Of a stretch of 64,000 nt of DNA, positions 59,353 through 64,000 are shown piece after piece; the stretch's first letter is position 1, and the number at the start of each line of letters is the position of its first letter. The notes beneath the pieces were generated by a model. The model searched no databases and was not told the origin of the DNA. It was given only the letters and a program-made list of their open reading frames with translations. The stretch lies in NCBI GenBank assembly GCA_023426545.1, contig JAFAAN010000128.1, positions 48,988 through 112,987 on the forward strand, in the 5' to 3' direction. The DNA is from Pseudomonadota bacterium (GTDB lineage Bacteria > Myxococcota > Myxococcia > Myxococcales > Myxococcaceae). The translations under genes were made by a program, and so were the position numbers.

Positions 59353-62322
59353 ATGCGCAACTGGATTGTCATAGGCTTGATGGCGGCCCTGCTGGCGGCG
59401 GGCGTGGCATGGCTGTGGGCGGGCGCGGATTCTTCGCCGGACGCTCCCGGCGCCCACCCGGTCCAGGGCAGGCCGCTGCCAGGGTTCTCCGCCGTGGACG
59501 TGTCCTCCACCGCGGGCGAGGGGCTGTCCCTCACGGGCCGTGTGCTGGATGCCTCGGGGCGCCCCGTCCCGGGCGCGGAGGTGTCCCTGGCCGCCAGCGC
59601 CGAGCGGACGCTCCTGAGCGTGCATTGTGACGAGTGCGGGCTGGCGCTCCTGTCCTGCCCGGCGCGCGAGACGGCGCTGCACACGCTGGCGTTCTTCGAG
59701 CAGCAGCAGGGCTTCCTGACGCCGCGGGCCTCGGTCCACGCGGACGCGGACGGGCGCTTCCGCTTCGAGCACCTCGCGGGCGTCTCCTTCTCCGTGTGGG
59801 CCCGGGCACCAGGGCTGGGCGTGGCGCTGCGCGAGCGGGCCGCGCCCGGGGACCCGGTGGAGCTGTACCTGCCGCCGCTGCGCGCCATCGGTGGTCAGGT
59901 GGTGGACGAGGCCGGTCGCCCCGTGCGGGGCGCGCGCGTCCACGTGATGTCGCGGCGGGTGCCCCTGCCATTCGACGCCACGAGCGGGCCGGATGGCGTG
60001 TTCAACGTGTCGGGGCTGGGCGAGGGCCCCTTCTATGTGCTGGCCACGGCGGAGGGGTACCTGCCCGCGGTGGAGGCGCAGGTGGAGGCGGGGCCGCAGC
60101 CCGTGCGGCTGCGGCTGACGCCTGCCCGCACGCTGGAGGTCCGCGTCACCCGGAACGGGGCCCCCGCCGCAGCGCTGGTGCGCCTGCGCGCGGACCACCT
60201 GGCGCGCGAGCTGCGCACGGATGGCGCGCCGGTGCGCTTCACCGGACTGTATCCGGATGAGCTGGTGGTGACGGCGGAGTCCCGGGGGCTGGCGTCCGTG
60301 CCTCGCACCGTGGCCCTGGAGGACCGCGTCACCCAGGTGACGCTCGCGCTGGAGGAGGCGGGGAGCCTGCTCGTCACGGTGGTGGACGAGGACGGCCAGC
60401 CCGTGCCCCAGCCGGACCTGCAGCTCCGGCTGCCAACGGGCGAGCTCGTCCGCCGCGAGCGCGGCGGCACCGGGGCGCTGGTGACGCTGGGCCCGTTGGC
60501 GGCGGGGGACTACGTGCTGATGGGCGAGGCGGAGGGGTTCCGCGATGCGCGGCTTCCGGCCCGCGTGAAGCCGGGGGAGACGCCGCTCGAACTGGAGATG
60601 GAGCGCGCCACGGTCATCAGCGGGCACGTGCTGGACGTGTACGGGCGCCCGGCTCCCGGGGTGTCCGTGCTGGTGCAGCCCACGGGGGCGACGGTGCTGG
60701 CGGATGGGGACGGACGCTTCGTCGCGCAGGTGCCCACGCCCGGGCTGTACGAGCTCCACGCGCACCACTCGGAGTGGGGCGGCGGGCAGCTCCCGGTGAC
60801 GGCGCCCGCCACCGACGTGCAGCTCGCCCTGGAGCCCCGGGCGTCGCTGGAGGTGACGGTGTCCTCCGAGGGCCGCCGCGTCGAGGGCGCGGACGTGGTG
60901 TTGTGGGTGGAGCAGCAAGGCATCTTCCGCAGCGACCGGCCGTCCGGCTCGGATGGGATGGTGCCCATGCGCGGCATGCCGGCGGGCACGTATTCGATGA
61001 TGGCTTCGCACCCGGACTACCTGCCATCGGAGCGCACGCAGGTGACGCTGGCGGACGGGCAGACGCTGAAGCTGGAGGCGGAGCTGAAGCCAGGGGCGCC
61101 GCTCAGCGGCGAGGTGGTGGATGGACAGAACGCGCCGGTGGCGGGCGCCACGCTGCTGGTGGTGCCCCGGGCAGCCGACCCGGTGCAGTCCGATGCCAGC
61201 GGACGCTTCGAGTTCCGCTCGCTGCGCCCTGGCCGGGGCTACCGCCTGGAGGTGAAGCACTCCGGGTATGACCAGGTGGAGCGCTCGGAGGGCACGGCTG
61301 GCGGACCACCGGTGCGGGTGGTGCTCAAGAAGCGGAGTGTGTTCCGCGGGCGCGTCGTCGGCGACGACGGCGCTCCGGTGCGGCGCTTCCGCGTGGATGA
61401 GCATGAGGTGAATGCCCCGGATGGCCGCTTCGAGCTGCCGCTGCCCACCGCGGGGGAGCGCATCATCGCCTCGGTGGACGCCCTGGGATACGAGCCGCTG
61501 ATGGTGGATCGGCCTGCTTCGCCGGACCTGGGCGACCTGGTGCTGGAGAAGCTGCCCAGCATCTCGGGGCAGGTGGTGGACGAGGGCGGAGGACCGGTGG
61601 CCGACGCCGTCGTGACCTGCGACGCCTGTGATGACTCCGTGCTGTCCGGGCTGGATGGGCGCTTCACGGTGGCCAGCCCGCCCTATGTGTCGCGCTACAC
61701 GCTCTCCGCCCGGAAGGGCCGGCTGAGCGCCACGCAGGCCGTGGAGCGGGGCGCGCGCGGTCCAGTGGAGCTGAAGCTGCGGCAGGCGACACGGCTGAGC
61801 GGCACGGTGTATCGGCAGGATGGGAGTCCCGCGTCGGGGTTCGAGGTCGAGGCCGTCAACGCGGACCGCAGCGAGCGGCTCTCCATCGTCACCGGGCCGG
61901 ACGGCGGTTACAGCGTGGAGGTGTCTCCCGGCAACTACCGCTTCGCGCTGGGCACGCAACGCGAGTTCTCCGGCGAGCCCGCGCTGGTGGTGCAGGTGGG
62001 TGGCACGGAGATGCACCTGGACCTGGGGCCCGGGCCGGGCACCGCATCGCTCACCGTGCAGGTGAAGCCGGAGCGGGGGCGGGCGCTCTGGGTCGTCGCG
62101 GGGGAGCTGGGGGCGGTCGGCAACCCTCCGGCGGAGGCGCTGATGCGCTCGCGCTGGGCGCAGCTCATCTATCAGCCCCGGACGGAGCAGGTGCGGCTGA
62201 GCGGCCTGGCCCCCGGGCGCTACACCCTGGTGTGGGGCAACTTCCACGTGGAGACACCGGGCGGGCCAGAGGTCCGCGTCGTGGACGTGCCGGCGAGCGC
62301 CGAGGTCGTGCTGGGCCGCTGA
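59353..62322 (+). CDS. Large multi-repeat carboxypeptidase-regulatory-like surface protein
   Basis: 989 aa from ATG 59353. One N-terminal membrane anchor (MRNWIVIGLMAALLAAGVAW) is followed by about eight or nine beta-sandwich repeats of the carboxypeptidase-D regulatory-like type. Each begins G-x-V-x-D-x-x-G-x-P-V-x-G-A: SLTGRVLDASGRPVPGAEVS, GGQVVDEAGRPVRGARVHVM, GHVLDVYGRPAPGVSVLV, GEVVDGQNAPVAGATLLV, GQVVDEGGGPVADAVVTC, SGTVYRQDGSPASGFEVEA. No enzymatic domain is visible. Such arrays act as extended periplasmic or surface stalks or adhesive scaffolds. A CDECG pair near residue 95 may form a disulfide. Confidence 0.82.
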   Translation: MRNWIVIGLMAALLAAGVAWLWAGADSSPDAPGAHPVQGRPLPGFSAVDVSSTAGEGLSLTGRVLDASGRPVPGAEVSLAASAERTLLSVHCDECGLALLSCPARETALHTLAFFEQQQGFLTPRASVHADADGRFRFEHLAGVSFSVWARAPGLGVALRERAAPGDPVELYLPPLRAIGGQVVDEAGRPVRGARVHVMSRRVPLPFDATSGPDGVFNVSGLGEGPFYVLATAEGYLPAVEAQVEAGPQPVRLRLTPARTLEVRVTRNGAPAAALVRLRADHLARELRTDGAPVRFTGLYPDELVVTAESRGLASVPRTVALEDRVTQVTLALEEAGSLLVTVVDEDGQPVPQPDLQLRLPTGELVRRERGGTGALVTLGPLAAGDYVLMGEAEGFRDARLPARVKPGETPLELEMERATVISGHVLDVYGRPAPGVSVLVQPTGATVLADGDGRFVAQVPTPGLYELHAHHSEWGGGQLPVTAPATDVQLALEPRASLEVTVSSEGRRVEGADVVLWVEQQGIFRSDRPSGSDGMVPMRGMPAGTYSMMASHPDYLPSERTQVTLADGQTLKLEAELKPGAPLSGEVVDGQNAPVAGATLLVVPRAADPVQSDASGRFEFRSLRPGRGYRLEVKHSGYDQVERSEGTAGGPPVRVVLKKRSVFRGRVVGDDGAPVRRFRVDEHEVNAPDGRFELPLPTAGERIIASVDALGYEPLMVDRPASPDLGDLVLEKLPSISGQVVDEGGGPVADAVVTCDACDDSVLSGLDGRFTVASPPYVSRYTLSARKGRLSATQAVERGARGPVELKLRQATRLSGTVYRQDGSPASGFEVEAVNADRSERLSIVTGPDGGYSVEVSPGNYRFALGTQREFSGEPALVVQVGGTEMHLDLGPGPGTASLTVQVKPERGRALWVVAGELGAVGNPPAEALMRSRWAQLIYQPRTEQVRLSGLAPGRYTLVWGNFHVETPGGPEVRVVDVPASAEVVLGR

Positions 62323-62372
62323 GGGCCCCCACCACGGTTGCGAGCCCACGGCCGCGCGCATTAGGAAGCCGC

Positions 62373-63608
62373 ATGGACGTGACGACACTGAAGGGCCGGC
62401 GGGTGGTCGTCGGCGTGGGCGGGGGCATCGCGGCGTACAAGGCCTGCGAGCTGGTCCGGGAGCTGACGCGCGCCGGCGCGGAGGTGCGGGTGGCCTTGAC
62501 GGAGTCCGCGCGCCAGTTCGTCACCCCGCTCACCTTCCAGGCGCTCAGCGGGCACCCGGTGCTCACCGACTACTTCGACCCCGCCCAGGAGGGGAACTTC
62601 GGCCACCTGGACCTGGCGCGGTGGGCGGAGGTCTTCGTCGTGGCCCCGGCCACGGCGGACCTGCTGGCGCGCATCCGCGCGGGCATGGGGAACGACGCGG
62701 TGACGACGTCGCTGCTGGCCTTCCGCGGCCCGGTGGTGCTGGCCCCCGCGATGAACGTGGCCATGTGGGACAATCCCCTGACGCAGGAGAACCTCGCGGC
62801 GCTCCTGGCCTATCCGCGCTTCACGCGCGTGGGGCCGGGCGCGGGGCTGCTCGCGTGTGGTGACGTGGGGGAAGGGCGGCTGGCGGACGTGCCCGCCATC
62901 GTCGAGGCCATAGCCGCGCGCTTCGGGGCCGGCCCCCTGGCGGGGAGGCGGGTGCTGCTGACGGCGGGGCCCACCCGGGAGTTCCTGGACCCGGTCCGGT
63001 TCCTCTCGAATCCGTCCACGGGGAAGATGGGCATGGCGCTGGCGCACGCGGCGCGGAGCCTGGGCGCCGAGGTGACGGTGGTGCTTGGCCCGGTGGGCCG
63101 CGTGGAGCGCGCGGGGCTCGACGTCGTGGACGTGGTGAGTGCGGAGGACATGGCGCGCGAGGTGCTCGCGCGCGTGGGCGCCGTGGATGCATTCATCGCC
63201 ACGGCGGCGGTGAGCGATTGGCGCCCCGAGACGCGCGCGCCGCAGAAGGTGAAGAAGGGCACGACGGCCGCGCCGGAGGCGTTGACGCTGGTGCGCACGC
63301 CGGACGTGCTCGCGGAGGCTTCGCGGAAGGTGGCGGGGAATGCGAAGCGGCCGGTGCTGGTGGGCTTCGCGGCGGAAACGGAGCGCGTGCTGGAGCACGC
63401 GCGTGACAAGCTGGAGCGCAAGGGCCTGGACGCCATCGTCGCCAACGACGTGACGGCGCCGGGCGCGGGCTTCGGCACGGACACCAACCGGGTGACGGTG
63501 CTGACGCGCTCGGGCGCGGCGCGAGAGCTACAGGGCAGCAAGCACGAGGTGGCGCGCGCCATCCTCGAGCTCCTGCTGGTGCCCGCGTCGGCGCGGGCCG
63601 GGGCTTAG
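62373..63608 (+). CDS. coaBC: Bifunctional phosphopantothenoylcysteine decarboxylase/phosphopantothenate-cysteine ligase
   Basis: 411 aa from ATG 62373 (AGGAAG upstream). The N-terminal flavoprotein decarboxylase half (CoaC) includes VGVGGGIAAYKACELVREL, the His region NFGHLDLARWAEVFVVAPAT, PAMNVAMWDNPLTQENLAAL and the flap Cys in LLACGDVGEGRLAD. The C-terminal synthetase half (CoaB) includes LLTAGPTREFLDPVRFLSN, PSTGKMGMALA, FIATAAVSDWRPE, KKGTTAAPEAL, LVGFAAETE and IVANDVTAPGAGFG. It catalyses steps two and three of CoA synthesis from pantothenate. Both active sites look complete. It also indirectly feeds phosphopantetheine to the carrier domains of the lipopeptide enzymes. Confidence 0.96.
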   Translation: MDVTTLKGRRVVVGVGGGIAAYKACELVRELTRAGAEVRVALTESARQFVTPLTFQALSGHPVLTDYFDPAQEGNFGHLDLARWAEVFVVAPATADLLARIRAGMGNDAVTTSLLAFRGPVVLAPAMNVAMWDNPLTQENLAALLAYPRFTRVGPGAGLLACGDVGEGRLADVPAIVEAIAARFGAGPLAGRRVLLTAGPTREFLDPVRFLSNPSTGKMGMALAHAARSLGAEVTVVLGPVGRVERAGLDVVDVVSAEDMAREVLARVGAVDAFIATAAVSDWRPETRAPQKVKKGTTAAPEALTLVRTPDVLAEASRKVAGNAKRPVLVGFAAETERVLEHARDKLERKGLDAIVANDVTAPGAGFGTDTNRVTVLTRSGAARELQGSKHEVARAILELLLVPASARAGA

Positions 63609-63821
63609 CGCGGCTCCCCAGCACCGCGAGTGTGATGGTGCCCTGCGACTCCAGGCGGGGTGTTCCGGCCGACACGGCGTGTACGTAGTGTGACGGAGGG
63701 GCCGCGAGGGCGGGCTTTCGCGCCGGGAGCGCCCGGGCCCTGCGTTTCGGGGGAGCGAACAGCCAGCCAGGACGTCCGCTTCCTTGCGCCCGGGCGCCAC
63801 GTCCGATACCGATCCAGGACC

Positions 63822-64000
63822 GTGAATGACGACACGCCCGATGCCGCGCAGGACCTGAGCGCCCTGCTGGACGATGTGCGCCGCCACCTCCTCTGGCAGG
63901 AGGAGGCCGCCGGCCGGGTGTTGATGATGGACGCCAGGGCGGCGCTGGAGCTCCAGCGCTCGGGCCCTTCGCTCCGGGAGCGCTTCGCCCGGGCCCATGG
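63822..64000 (+). CDS. Probable uracil-DNA glycosylase, N-terminal fragment
   Basis: The frame is open from GTG 63822 to the window end (59 codons): DDTPDAAQDLSALLDDVRRH, LLWQEEAAGRVL, DARAALELQR, SLRERFARAH. It is a charged helical N-terminal extension of the sort seen before type-4/5 uracil-DNA glycosylases in myxobacteria, where I recall this gene following coaBC. The catalytic domain is outside the window, so the name rests on weak similarity and context. Confidence 0.45.
   Translation, partial: MNDDTPDAAQDLSALLDDVRRHLLWQEEAAGRVLMMDARAALELQRSGPSLRERFARAH

Noticed and set aside
59263..62388. A 1041-codon minus-strand frame
   Set aside because: It is complementary to the repeat-rich plus-strand surface protein and is His/Arg/Gln-rich without any recognisable domain.

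Overview
The window looks like chromosomal DNA of a myxobacterium (Myxococcota, Myxococcus/Corallococcus/Pyxidicoccus type). The reasons are very high GC with G/C at third codon positions, a giant NRPS/PKS operon with a TubC-type docking domain, an FHA protein next to a PP2C phosphatase carrying a cyclic-nucleotide domain, kelch-type and other lipoproteins, and a YacG/CpsB-type phosphatase/flippase-like block. This is inferred from gene content; no rRNA is present to confirm it.

Left part (1-19.1 kb): an accessory and housekeeping mosaic. It holds the N-terminal part of a periplasmic sensor protein, a kelch lipoprotein, a VioB-like ferritin-domain enzyme ending at a clear terminator, an orphan immunity-like protein and a secreted protein. 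A probably acquired three-gene operon follows (GntR regulator, TauE/SafE exporter, DUF1634 protein) with a 30-bp near-palindrome at its 5' end and an IS630 remnant beside it. Next come an S33-type hydrolase, an ArsR/SRPBCC pair with a palindromic operator, two decayed genes (a frameshifted zinc-ribbon protein and a histidine-kinase ATPase fragment), a ureohydrolase, a quinone oxidoreductase, yacG, a CpsB-like phosphatase, a UPF0104-type membrane protein, a ribbon-helix-helix pair, a GDT1/TMEM165 Mn exporter behind a yybP-ykoY manganese riboswitch, a lipoprotein, and a CAU tRNA with its own terminator.

Centre (21.9-55.2 kb, minus strand): one ~33-kb operon for a lipopeptide, read from 55.2 kb down to 22 kb. 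It consists of a hybrid PKS/NRPS (ACP-KS-AT-ACP-aminotransferase-C-A-T), a one-module NRPS, a four-module NRPS, a terminal module with thioesterase, an MFS exporter and a separate fatty acyl-AMP ligase (FAAL). The logic is that of iturin/mycosubtilin and puwainaphycin. The FAAL loads a fatty acid on the first ACP, the KS adds malonate, the aminotransferase turns the beta-ketone into a beta-amine, seven amino acids follow, and the TE releases the product. Pocket residues read by eye suggest X - Gly - Thr (possibly dehydrated) - Asn-like - D-aromatic - Orn - Orn, that is a cationic beta-amino-fatty-acyl heptapeptide, probably cyclic. A divergent arginine-deiminase-family gene starts from the same AT-rich promoter region.

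Right part (56.3-64 kb): conserved myxobacterial genes. These are a small protein, a barrel-like secreted protein, the FHA and PP2C-cNMP signalling genes, a very large multi-repeat carboxypeptidase-regulatory-like protein, coaBC, and the start of a probable uracil-DNA glycosylase.

All readings are by eye. Residue positions are approximate and substrate predictions come from manual alignment to the GrsA binding pocket.
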